A stretch of 45,541 bases of DNA from Bacteroidales bacterium. Its GTDB lineage: Bacteria > Bacteroidota > Bacteroidia > Bacteroidales > VadinHA17. Position numbers and translations under genes: made by a program. The DNA is taken from the NCBI GenBank assembly GCA_025455395.1, contig JALOMO010000008.1:1-45541 (forward strand). Reading direction: 5' to 3'. The notes under the pieces were generated by a model. It saw only the letters and a program-made list of their open reading frames with translations. It was not told the DNA's origin and did no database searches. Shown one piece after another: positions 25,033 to 33,356 of the stretch (its first letter is position 1; every line of letters starts with the position of its first letter).

Positions 25033-25080
25033 TAACCGACAACAGATAACCGATAACCCAAAAACTCTGTACCCTGTACC
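25033..25080. repeat. Intergenic short-period repeat between HAD and ROK genes
   Basis: The run CCGACAACAGATAACCGATAACC contains overlapping GATAACC units. CTGTACC then occurs twice (about 25067-25080). It is the same style of degenerate 7-8-base repeats seen at 10031 and 18526, but with different sequences. Confidence 0.5.
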
Positions 25081-25105
25081 AATAATTCAAATTTAATAAT
25101 ACCCG

Positions 25106-26065
25106 ATGTACCCACACGCTGCAGCAATAGGAGCAGATATAGGGCGGTCTGCAATACGAACAGCTGTGGTAAGGTATGACGGCAAGGTAATGCTCAGGGA
25201 ATCATTCCCCCTCTCAGCAAAACTCACACGACACAACATTATATCATCACTTCAGTCCTCAATATGGAGGACACGTGAGCTGGCTGCTATGAATGGCATA
25301 AATCCTCTTGCAGTTGGATTATCTGTTCCGGGATTTATTGATCATGACCGGGGCATTGTTCTGGGCCCAGACCATGGAGTAAAAGGATGGAAAAATGTCC
25401 CTCTGGCCTCATTGCTACATTCCGGAACCGGATTTCCGGTATATGCAGGCAACGATGCCAACCTGATGACAATTGCCGAACACAGGTTCGGAAGAGCTAA
25501 AGGTTACAGACATGTCATTTTCGTTGCCCTGAGAAGAGGCATCGGGGGAGGTATCATTATTGACGGACGGCTTTACCGTGGAGTCAACAATACCGGCGGA
25601 GAGATCGGGATGATGATTATAGATACGGGCAGGAGTGAAGAATCAGTTAAGGGGAGGGGTACCCTGGAGGATTATGCGTCAGCCGGGGCAATGGTGAAAA
25701 GATATCTTCAACTGCGTGGGGAGGATCCTGCCGGAAGTGCCATGCTCAGGGCGAGGACAATCTTCGGGATGAGCGAAGCCGGAGACCCTCTGGCAAGGAT
25801 GGTGGTAAATGAGAACGCAAGGTATGTCGGGATAGGGCTGGCTAACATAGTCAGTATTTTCGCACCTGAGATTATTGTTCTGGGCGGGGGGATGGCACTC
25901 GCCGGAGATCATTATTTAAATGAGATTAAGAGCCAGACTAAACTCAACTCATTGTCATGGTGTGCCAAGGGTCTCAAAATCGAGAAGGCAACCCTTGGTG
26001 ATGATGCTGCTGTAGCAGGAGCCGCATGGTATGCGCTCGAGCGCCTCGACGGAAGAAACCCCTGA
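25106..26065 (+). CDS. ROK family protein lacking the usual zinc motif
   Basis: A 319-residue protein of the ROK (repressor, ORF, kinase) family, most of whose members are cytoplasmic sugar kinases. The N-terminal phosphate loop IGADIGRSAIRTAVV and the catalytic segment YAGNDANLMTIAEHRFG (D near residue 113) are present, as is ALRRGIGGGIIIDGRLYRG. The normal ROK zinc site, GEIGH followed by CxCGxxGCxE, is changed to GGEIGMMIID and KGRGTLEDYAS: the histidine is methionine and no cysteine remains. Whether it is an active kinase is open. It is probably co-transcribed with, or just after, the HAD gene. No DNA-binding domain precedes the ROK fold, so it is not a NagC-type repressor. Confidence 0.82.
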   Translation: MYPHAAAIGADIGRSAIRTAVVRYDGKVMLRESFPLSAKLTRHNIISSLQSSIWRTRELAAMNGINPLAVGLSVPGFIDHDRGIVLGPDHGVKGWKNVPLASLLHSGTGFPVYAGNDANLMTIAEHRFGRAKGYRHVIFVALRRGIGGGIIIDGRLYRGVNNTGGEIGMMIIDTGRSEESVKGRGTLEDYASAGAMVKRYLQLRGEDPAGSAMLRARTIFGMSEAGDPLARMVVNENARYVGIGLANIVSIFAPEIIVLGGGMALAGDHYLNEIKSQTKLNSLSWCAKGLKIEKATLGDDAAVAGAAWYALERLDGRNP

Positions 26066-26106
26066 AACCATCCGGCTAATTTTTTTATCGATTTTTACAA
26101 ATTACC

Positions 26107-26138
26107 ATTGCTAATTTTCAAAATATAACCTAAATTGG
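26107..26138 (+). promoter_or_regulatory. Candidate promoter of the SusC/SusD operon
   Basis: ATTG (26107-26110), 20 bases, then TAAATTGG (26131-26138), each with one mismatch to TTTG and TAnnTTTG. The leader would be about 80 bases and contains the hairpin at 26159-26179. Confidence 0.35.
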
Positions 26139-26158
26139 CATTTAAGAAATCATGTGTA

Positions 26159-26179
26159 TCACTCCTCATAGGGGAGTGA
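26159..26179 (+). other. Leader hairpin upstream of the SusC gene
   Basis: TCACTCC (26159-26165) and GGAGTGA (26173-26179) form a perfect 7-base stem. A T-run follows 7 bases later. It is in the untranslated leader of the SusC gene and could affect transcription or message stability. Confidence 0.45.
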
Positions 26180-26226
26180 ACCATGTTTTTCGTAGTTTAT
26201 TACTAACCAACCCTAAAAACCAGCCT

Positions 26227-29200
26227 ATGGAAAGATTAAATCTTTTACGTAAGTTTATTACTGTATGTGTTGGATTCATGCTTGCACTGGCAACAGTGTC
26301 AGCACAGAATGTGACAGTAACAGGTGTGGTTACTGGCTCAGATGACGGATTGCCTCTTGCGGGAGTGACTGTTCTGCAGAAAGGCACCGTAAACGGAGTA
26401 GTAACTGACACAAATGGAAAATATTCCATTACCGTACCTCAGAACTCTGTACTTGCATTCTCATTTATGGGAATGGAACCCCAGGAGTTTACGGTACTTG
26501 ACCAGAGAGTGATCAACGTGGTTATGTCACCTCTCACCACAATGATGGATGAGGTTGTGGTAACCGCACTGGGTATCTCCAGAGAGAAGAAGTCTCTCGG
26601 ATATGCAGTGACGGAGGTCTCCGGCTCGGATGTTGCTCTTGTGCGGGACCTTAACGTTGTCAACACACTCTCCGGACGTGTGTCGGGTGTTGTCGTGACA
26701 CAGGGGACATTCGGACCAGGTTCCAGTTCAAGGGTCATCATCAGGGGTAACAACTCCATTACTGGCAACAACCAGCCGCTGTACGTCGTTGACGGTATCC
26801 CGATGGACAACACGGGCTACGGTTCAGCCAACTCGGCCAATGCCGGTGAATACTCCAAGTCTGACTATGGCTCAGGTATTTCCGACCTCAGCTCAGATGA
26901 TATTGAATCTATGTCAATCCTTAAAGGACCTAATGCTGCCGCACTTTACGGTGCCAGAGCAGCAAACGGTGTTATTCTTATAACCACCAAGAAGGGTGCA
27001 GCAGGCCGAGGATTGGGAGTAACCTATACAGGCAACTATACCTTTGAGACCCCGATGCTGCTTCCCAGCTATCAGAATGAGTACGGTCATGGCACCGGAG
27101 GAAACGTTCCGGCAAGCGTAACTGACCTCCGTGCAACAGGCGGGTCATGGGGTGCTAAAATGGACGGTTCAGTCAAACCTTACTGGAATGACCTCTGGGA
27201 TGCTGAAACGGAGACTTATTCACCACAGCCCGATAACGTTAAGGACTACTTTGAGACAGGCCAGACCTACACTCACAACCTGGCTTTTGACGGCGGGAAT
27301 GAGCAATCTAACTTCAGGTTCTCATATACAAATACTTCAGCTAACTCTATAGTTCCCGGTTCAGATCTGTCAAGGCATAACTTTAATTTAAGAGGTATAA
27401 CAAACCTTACGGACAAGTTCACCATTGATGCCAAGATCACCTACTTCATCCAGAATTCGCATAACCGGCCTATCATGGGAACCGAGGGTGTCATGGCTTA
27501 CCTCTATAACATCCCGAGGAACACAATAATTGATGACCTGAAGGATTATCAGGATCCTGCAACCTATGGTGTCAGAACATATACCTCCGGATCGACAGGA
27601 AACCCATACTGGTATCAGCTTCATGACATCAATGATGACAGCAGGAGCAGGATACAGGGTTATGTAAAGGGAAATTATGAATTCACTGACTGGCTTTCGG
27701 CATTCTTCAGGGTAGGTACTGATGCAGTTACCCAGGATATTGAAACAATCAAGCAGTACGGACACTGGTTCTATCCCGGCGGCCGTCTCAACGTAAGCAC
27801 ACAGGCAACGACTGAGACAAACATCGACGGTCTCATTATGTTCAACAAGGACATTACTTCGAAGATCAACATCATGGCAAACCTTGGTGCCAACCATATG
27901 TACCAGACATATAAGGGCATGAGCATATTTGCCGAGAACTTCAAGATCCCGACCAAGCCGACGTTGTCTAGTGCTGCTTCAAACTCACCTGGCTACACAC
28001 CGCTGCAGGAAAAAATGATCAACTCGGTTTATGGCAACATACAGCTGAGCTACAATAATTTCCTTTACCTCGAAGCATCCGGAAGAAATGACTGGTCTTC
28101 AACCCTTCCGGCTGACAACTGGTCATATTTCTATCCCTCAGTCAGCGGATCAATCCTCCTGAATGAGCTCATAGATGTAAACGGCATAGACTTCGCCAAG
28201 CTCAGGGTCAACTGGGCCAAGGTGGGTAATGACACAAGCCCTTACCAGTTGCAGAATTCATTCAATCTCTCATCGGCAAGCGACAGTTATCTCGGACTGA
28301 CTATCCTCACCAGACCTGGTACCAGGAAGAACCCGGGACTGAAACCTGAGCAGACAAGCTCTCTTGAGTTCGGGGGTGAGTTCAGATTTCTGAATGACAG
28401 GATTTATACGGACCTTTCATTCTACAGCATTGTCTCGAAGGATCTCATTATGGATGTGCCCATACCTGCCTCAACAGGATACAGCTATGAAAGAACCAAC
28501 GTAGGTGAGATGACCAACAAAGGCTTCGAGATACTGATAGGCGGTATGCCCGTCCAGACTGACAAGTTTATGTGGGATATATCTCTCAACGCCTCAACAA
28601 ACAAGAACGAGCTTGTAAGCCTTATCGAGGGTATTGACAGGTATATTTTCACTACTACCAACTCGGGTACAGTAGAGGTTGTGGCTGAAGTAGGAGGTGG
28701 ATACGGAGACATTTATGCCAATACATATCTGAAAGACGAGGATGGAAATATAGTTGTCGACAATACAGGAAGGTTCCTTGCTGCACCGGAGAAGATATTG
28801 GTGGGGAACTACCAGCCTGACTGGGTAGGAGGTTTGAGCAACACCTTCACTTACGGCAATATTGCATTCAGGTTCCTCATCGATGCAAGGATCGGCGGTG
28901 AAGTCTATTCCGGCACTGATGCTGGTATGGATGCTGCTGGTACTTCTGAACGTACACTTAAATATCGTGAGGACGGTGTAGTCATTGACGGCGTAAGAAC
29001 TGACGGAACAACAAATACCACACAGATTAATGCCGGTCAGTACTGGGGATCATATTCAGGTATTGCCTCTAACTACATCTTCGACCAGACAAACATAAGA
29101 ATGAGAGAGGTTGCTCTTACATATAATCTCCCCAGGACACTGCTTGAGAAAACCTTTATCAAGGGACTCTCAGTAGGCGTTACCGGCAGGAATCTCTTCT

Positions 29201-29331
29201 TCATCTACAGGGCAATTGATAACTTCGATCCTGAAGGCAGCTTCAGCGTGAGCAACTTTGCCCAGGGTGTCCTCTTCTATACTATGCCAACTACCCGAAG
29301 CGTTGGGTTCAATGTAAGCGTCAAATTCTAA
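26227..29331 (+). CDS. SusC/RagA family TonB-linked outer-membrane protein
   Basis: A 1034-residue outer-membrane nutrient transporter powered by TonB. The signal peptide ends ATVSAQ. A carboxypeptidase-like domain follows (about residues 30-105: TVTGVVTGSDDGLPLAGVTV), then the TonB box region (DEVVVTALGI), the plug (about 125-250, with SIMIL-like ESMSILKGPNAAALYGARAA) and a 22-strand barrel ending in VGFNVSVKF, with a terminal phenylalanine for barrel assembly. The ATG at 26227 (MERLNLLRK) gives a normal signal peptide; a start at 26152 would add 25 residues. It overlaps the SusD gene by one base if the latter uses its first ATG. The substrate is unknown. Confidence 0.95.
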   Translation: MERLNLLRKFITVCVGFMLALATVSAQNVTVTGVVTGSDDGLPLAGVTVLQKGTVNGVVTDTNGKYSITVPQNSVLAFSFMGMEPQEFTVLDQRVINVVMSPLTTMMDEVVVTALGISREKKSLGYAVTEVSGSDVALVRDLNVVNTLSGRVSGVVVTQGTFGPGSSSRVIIRGNNSITGNNQPLYVVDGIPMDNTGYGSANSANAGEYSKSDYGSGISDLSSDDIESMSILKGPNAAALYGARAANGVILITTKKGAAGRGLGVTYTGNYTFETPMLLPSYQNEYGHGTGGNVPASVTDLRATGGSWGAKMDGSVKPYWNDLWDAETETYSPQPDNVKDYFETGQTYTHNLAFDGGNEQSNFRFSYTNTSANSIVPGSDLSRHNFNLRGITNLTDKFTIDAKITYFIQNSHNRPIMGTEGVMAYLYNIPRNTIIDDLKDYQDPATYGVRTYTSGSTGNPYWYQLHDINDDSRSRIQGYVKGNYEFTDWLSAFFRVGTDAVTQDIETIKQYGHWFYPGGRLNVSTQATTETNIDGLIMFNKDITSKINIMANLGANHMYQTYKGMSIFAENFKIPTKPTLSSAASNSPGYTPLQEKMINSVYGNIQLSYNNFLYLEASGRNDWSSTLPADNWSYFYPSVSGSILLNELIDVNGIDFAKLRVNWAKVGNDTSPYQLQNSFNLSSASDSYLGLTILTRPGTRKNPGLKPEQTSSLEFGGEFRFLNDRIYTDLSFYSIVSKDLIMDVPIPASTGYSYERTNVGEMTNKGFEILIGGMPVQTDKFMWDISLNASTNKNELVSLIEGIDRYIFTTTNSGTVEVVAEVGGGYGDIYANTYLKDEDGNIVVDNTGRFLAAPEKILVGNYQPDWVGGLSNTFTYGNIAFRFLIDARIGGEVYSGTDAGMDAAGTSERTLKYREDGVVIDGVRTDGTTNTTQINAGQYWGSYSGIASNYIFDQTNIRMREVALTYNLPRTLLEKTFIKGLSVGVTGRNLFFIYRAIDNFDPEGSFSVSNFAQGVLFYTMPTTRSVGFNVSVKF

Positions 29332-29348
29332 TGATAAATATGAGAATT

Positions 29349-31070
29349 ATGAAATCATATAAACTTTTATTCATAATCATACTGATTGCTGCGGGCCTCG
29401 CTGGTTGTACCAAAGATTTCGAGGAAATAAACAAAGATCCCAATGCAATTACAGCGGATGAAGCAAGTGCCAGGTACTTCATAACTGTACCCCAGTACAA
29501 GCTTTATGCCCCGGATAACTACCCCTACTGGAGAGCAATGCTGATCCATGCTGATCGGTTCGCCGGATACTTTACCTTCGGTGATAACTATTCATGGTGG
29601 TCTGACGAGCTTGGCTATGCCTACAGCGGCTCATATACTGACGCCACCTGGGACTTTTATGAAGGATACTTTGGCTATCTCGACAACTTCCTGAAGCTTA
29701 CCGGCGTAGGAGGGGAATTCGAGAATGACCTGATGTATGCAGTAGGTCTGATAATGAAGGGTCTTTATTACCAGATGTACACTGAGACATTCGGAGAGAT
29801 TCCATATTCAGAGGCAGGCGACCCTGATATTATTCTTCCGAAGTACGATACCCAGATTTCAATCTATAAAGGGATCATTGCCGATTTGAACACCGCCATG
29901 ACAACAATAGGCGACAACGTCAAGACCGGTGACGGTGTTGAGGATCTGGGTGCCAATGACCTTTATTGCGGAGGTGACCTGCAGAAATGGAAGAGACTGG
30001 CCAATACTCTGAAGCTGCGCATTGCGTTGCGTGCTTACGGTGCCACAGGCGATGACTTTGCCGCTGCAACAGTTGATCAGTGCTTTGATTCCCCGGTCCT
30101 GAATAGTGCAACAGATAATGTGCTGATCACCAAGGATAATGTAATCAGCAAGTGGAACAGCGATTCCTATGCAGGAGCATACCTTGACTTCGGTTCACTG
30201 GAGACAAGCGGTGGCGGATTCACCGTCAGCCAGGTAATGGTCGACCTTCTTCGTAACAATAATGATCCAAGGCTTCCCAAGTTTGCCAGGCCGGCATTTG
30301 GTGGAACATATACCTTTACAAAACCAGCGTCAGGTACAGACAGGGACCTGTGGCCAAAGAGAGTTGCCTACCTGAACACCGTCCTTACTAATGCCGGTGC
30401 TGATTTTACAAAGACAGGCAATGAGGTTACTGATGAAACGGTTACCTTTACAATGGCTGCCAATAAAAACTATGTTGGTCAGCCGGTCAGACTTAACGGC
30501 TTTATTAAACCTCTTATACGCAGGGCATTCTTCAGCACTCCTACCGATTTCTTTATTGCAAAGAAAGGAACGGGGTCCAATATTTACAAGGAGATAGTGC
30601 TGACAACTGCTGAGGCGAACTTCCTAAAGGCTGAAGCGATAGTTAAAGGAATATCGGGTGCAACAGGAGATGCTAATACTTACTTCCAGGAAGGTATAAG
30701 GCAATCAATGCAGATGTGGGGTTGTGCTGCTGGTGATATCACCAGTTATCTTGCTCAACCGGTTGCAAGCATCGCAGCCGGGTCAACTGACCAGAAGCTC
30801 GAAAAAATCGCCACACAGAAATGGATAAACTCCTATTCTGAAGGGTTTGAAGGATGGGCAATAGTCAGGAAGACCGGCTACCCGGCCAGCCTGGCAGCCG
30901 GTGTTACCGACGCAGATATCTACGGACTGGGTTCCATCAATGGCCTTTATCCTGAAAGGATGCAGTACGGCACAGGTGCATACAGCAAGAACGGGGCGAA
31001 CCTGAATACTGCTATTGGTCGTCAGGGTGCTGACAGAATGGATACTAAACTATGGTTCTCGAAACCGTAA
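29349..31070 (+). CDS. SusD/RagB family outer-membrane lipoprotein (SusD-like type 2)
   Basis: A 573-residue surface-exposed ligand-binding lipoprotein that sits as a lid on the SusC barrel. The signal segment MKSYKLLFIIILIAAGLAGC gives the lipidated cysteine at residue 20. DFEEINKDPNAIT is the typical start of the SusD-like_2 family. Helical TPR-like sections include AVGLIMKGLYYQMYTETFGEIPYSEAG, and the C-terminal part has LTTAEANFLKAEAIV. I chose the third in-frame ATG (29349). Earlier ATGs at 29331 and 29340 are possible, and the first overlaps the SusC stop as TAATG. No glycoside hydrolase or protease is next to the pair, so the nutrient is not predictable. Confidence 0.92.
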   Translation: MKSYKLLFIIILIAAGLAGCTKDFEEINKDPNAITADEASARYFITVPQYKLYAPDNYPYWRAMLIHADRFAGYFTFGDNYSWWSDELGYAYSGSYTDATWDFYEGYFGYLDNFLKLTGVGGEFENDLMYAVGLIMKGLYYQMYTETFGEIPYSEAGDPDIILPKYDTQISIYKGIIADLNTAMTTIGDNVKTGDGVEDLGANDLYCGGDLQKWKRLANTLKLRIALRAYGATGDDFAAATVDQCFDSPVLNSATDNVLITKDNVISKWNSDSYAGAYLDFGSLETSGGGFTVSQVMVDLLRNNNDPRLPKFARPAFGGTYTFTKPASGTDRDLWPKRVAYLNTVLTNAGADFTKTGNEVTDETVTFTMAANKNYVGQPVRLNGFIKPLIRRAFFSTPTDFFIAKKGTGSNIYKEIVLTTAEANFLKAEAIVKGISGATGDANTYFQEGIRQSMQMWGCAAGDITSYLAQPVASIAAGSTDQKLEKIATQKWINSYSEGFEGWAIVRKTGYPASLAAGVTDADIYGLGSINGLYPERMQYGTGAYSKNGANLNTAIGRQGADRMDTKLWFSKP

Positions 31071-31094
31071 CGTATCTTTAACCTTTATTAAATT

Positions 31095-31130
31095 AAACTG
31101 CCCTGACGATCCGTTCAGGGCAGTTTTTTA
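31095..31130 (+). terminator. Intrinsic terminator of the SusC/SusD operon
   Basis: A 12-base stem AAACTGCCCTGA / TCAGGGCAGTTT (31095-31126), with an 8-base loop and a following T-run. It lies 24 bases after the SusD stop codon, between it and the converging ChaN gene. Confidence 0.92.
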
Positions 31131-31147
31131 TTAATCCTGTTGCTTTA

Positions 31148-32023
31148 TCAATAGGTCCTCGTCATGCTCTCCGGCACTACTATAATATAGTCTGCAGTAT
31201 TGAGATACTCAGCCTTTAAACTGTCTGTATCAGACTGCAGTACTGTTGTGATCGTTGAAACCCTTATCCCGGGCATCTCTCTTTTAAGATAATAGATGAT
31301 CCCGGAATAATTCTCTGAATGGAATGATCCATTATAATGGATGAATATATTACCTGCCTCAAGATTCTTAAGGATAAAATGAGCCATGGTAGCATCCTTG
31401 ACCGCCTGCGCTTTCGGAAAATTATCGTTGACCTTCCCACCCATGCCCGGCATCCCGGTCATCTGCATCATATCCTTGTAGCTTCTGACCTCAGGATCAT
31501 AGTGGATGGGCTGGGGTGCAATATATCGCTTTGACTCGTCCGGCAGTGAATCAAGACCTTCAAAACCTTTTTTGGAGACTAATGAAGCATACCTTCTCGG
31601 AACATTGGTGGCAATAAAAGGAAGGCCGTTCTTTCTTGCAAATTCCACGAGCGGTTTGTAATCTGTCTTATAGTTCTTCCAGAGCTTGACCTCCGCCTCG
31701 AACTTGTCAGCCTCGTAGGCTTTTGAAAGATATTCATCTATCAGGAGCTGATTATCAGCCTCGAACATCTCAGCTCCCTGAACAAGTTTGTTTCCTGCAG
31801 CCTTATAAAGGTCGGCTGTGACTTCATACTCAAGCCAGTGCGATATTGGATTGTCATGCAGCTCTCCAAAGAAAATAACATCGGTTTTACTAATGTTTTC
31901 TATCATCTTTTCATACTTCACCTTTTTGCCTTCCTTATCAAAAAGAGTGTAAGCCGGTTTGTCAGATCTGAATGCTGCCAGACCCAATGCAGTGATCAGT
32001 AATAGTGCTGTAGTAGATTTCAT
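31148..32023 (-). CDS. ChaN-like putative haem-binding protein
   Basis: A 291-residue protein of the ChaN/Cofac_haem_bdg family, whose Campylobacter member binds haem as a dimer of lipoproteins. The signature FFGELHDNPISHWLE lies near residue 50, followed by NVPRRYASLV near 140 and HYNGSFHSENYSG near 225. The export segment MKSTTALLLITALGLAAF has no lipobox cysteine, so it is probably secreted to the periplasm rather than lipidated. It is the last gene on the minus strand before the SusD terminator, and is preceded by a 101-base gap with a hexanucleotide repeat. Haem binding here is inferred from family only. Confidence 0.85.
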   Translation of the reverse strand: MKSTTALLLITALGLAAFRSDKPAYTLFDKEGKKVKYEKMIENISKTDVIFFGELHDNPISHWLEYEVTADLYKAAGNKLVQGAEMFEADNQLLIDEYLSKAYEADKFEAEVKLWKNYKTDYKPLVEFARKNGLPFIATNVPRRYASLVSKKGFEGLDSLPDESKRYIAPQPIHYDPEVRSYKDMMQMTGMPGMGGKVNDNFPKAQAVKDATMAHFILKNLEAGNIFIHYNGSFHSENYSGIIYYLKREMPGIRVSTITTVLQSDTDSLKAEYLNTADYIIVVPESMTRTY

Positions 32024-32090
32024 TTTTCTATAATTATCAATTGTTTATTTCATTTTGTGCCCATCTTTTATCTCATCCGTCCCCTTCTCT

Positions 32091-32126
32091 CAACCTCAAC
32101 CTCAACCTCAACCTTAACCTCAACCT
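32091..32126. repeat. Hexanucleotide tandem repeat CAACCT x6
   Basis: Six consecutive CAACCT units, the fifth being TAACCT, end in the stop codon of the MFS gene on the minus strand; related AACCTTCACC-type units continue into its last codons. It may vary in copy number between strains. Confidence 0.85.
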
Positions 32127-33345
32127 ATGCCTTAACCTTCACCAACGGGTATACTATCAGCAGGGTGGCAAAAACTGCTGCTATTCCGAAGCCCGGTCCT
32201 GCCATATCTGCAAAGTAACCAACCACAGGACTAATCACGGCAGCAAAAAGTGACTTCATCTGGCTGTCGGTGGAAATAACAGTTGCAAGCGGGGCAGAAC
32301 CAGCCTCACCTGCAATACGGGAAACACAGATAGGACGCCTTATGTTCTCGGCAGAGAATAATATTATGAAGGTAATGAGTGCAAGCCAATGGAAACCTGT
32401 ATGATATAAAATCCCGGTGACTGCTGCCGTGAGTACAAATATCAGCCATGAGTAATTCATCCCCTTTGATTCACTGCCTGATAACGATGTAAAGAGAGCC
32501 GACCTCCTAGAGGCTGCTGCCGTTATAAGGTAAATGATGAAATATATTACCCCGATGAGTAATGCACTCCTGCTCTCTTCTTCAAGGTCCCGGGCAAAAG
32601 GCAGGGTGATGGCAATAGTCAAAAGAAGCGGCTGAAGGTAGCTCTCCGCTGATTTAAGCATCCCGCTGACTGAGGAGGAGTTGATAATCACTTTGGCCAT
32701 TCCCCTCTTTCTGAGAAGTTCCATGAGATTCCTTAGTGTATCGCGATAGTTTGTCTTATTCCTGGTTGCAGAATCGGATGGATGGTCAAGCCATGAAGGA
32801 TAGCTCCATATATTAATGAGATTGAGGAGGTAAGGCAATACTGCCAGAAGAAAGACGAACGAATAGTTGCTGGTGATGACAACGAAAATCCCGGCAACAA
32901 GAGATGAGATTGCCGATCCGGTCTGCGACCATGCCCTGGTATGACCGTAATACCGGACCCTGAGGCTGCTCATGCCTTTATTCTCAAGGTAGTCGAATAT
33001 CATGGCTTTATGAGTCCCGGTACGGAATGCATCCCCTGTGCCGTAAAGGACCATTGCAGCAGCAAGCGATATATAGCTTCCCGAGACATAGAAAATAACG
33101 AATGATGCTATATAAAAGATGAATGAAATAAGGAGTGTTTTTCTGCGCCCGGCGATGTCAGATATGAAGCCTGTTGGTATCTCAAGCAGATTGATGGTTA
33201 TCTCCCTGATACTGATCAGCAGGCCTATCCTGAAGAAATTCATATCCTTGCTGAGCAGGAACAGTATGAAGAAGGGCTCATAGAACCTCAGGTTCTTGAG
33301 GAATCCGTACAGGCAGAATTTATAATATTGGAGGTTCTTTATCAA
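32125..33345 (-). CDS. Major facilitator superfamily transporter
   Basis: A 406-residue inner-membrane protein with about 11-12 helices. IPTGFISDIAGRRKTLLISF carries the MFS loop 2-3 motif (G-x3-D-x2-G-R-R-K). A second recognisable stretch is VLYGTGDAFRTGTHKAMIFD near residue 100, of the type seen in drug:proton antiporter-like MFS proteins of this phylum. The substrate is not predictable. It starts 11 bases after the glycosyltransferase gene, so the two are likely co-transcribed. Its last codons merge into the CAACCT repeat. Confidence 0.85.
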   Translation of the reverse strand: MIKNLQYYKFCLYGFLKNLRFYEPFFILFLLSKDMNFFRIGLLISIREITINLLEIPTGFISDIAGRRKTLLISFIFYIASFVIFYVSGSYISLAAAMVLYGTGDAFRTGTHKAMIFDYLENKGMSSLRVRYYGHTRAWSQTGSAISSLVAGIFVVITSNYSFVFLLAVLPYLLNLINIWSYPSWLDHPSDSATRNKTNYRDTLRNLMELLRKRGMAKVIINSSSVSGMLKSAESYLQPLLLTIAITLPFARDLEEESRSALLIGVIYFIIYLITAAASRRSALFTSLSGSESKGMNYSWLIFVLTAAVTGILYHTGFHWLALITFIILFSAENIRRPICVSRIAGEAGSAPLATVISTDSQMKSLFAAVISPVVGYFADMAGPGFGIAAVFATLLIVYPLVKVKA

Positions 33346-33356
33346 TCTCTGCCGCG

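Noticed and set aside
32041-32253. 70-residue plus-strand frame rich in Asn-Leu repeats
   Set aside because: The NLNLNL stretch is just the translation of the CAACCT hexamers; the rest overlaps the MFS gene antisense.
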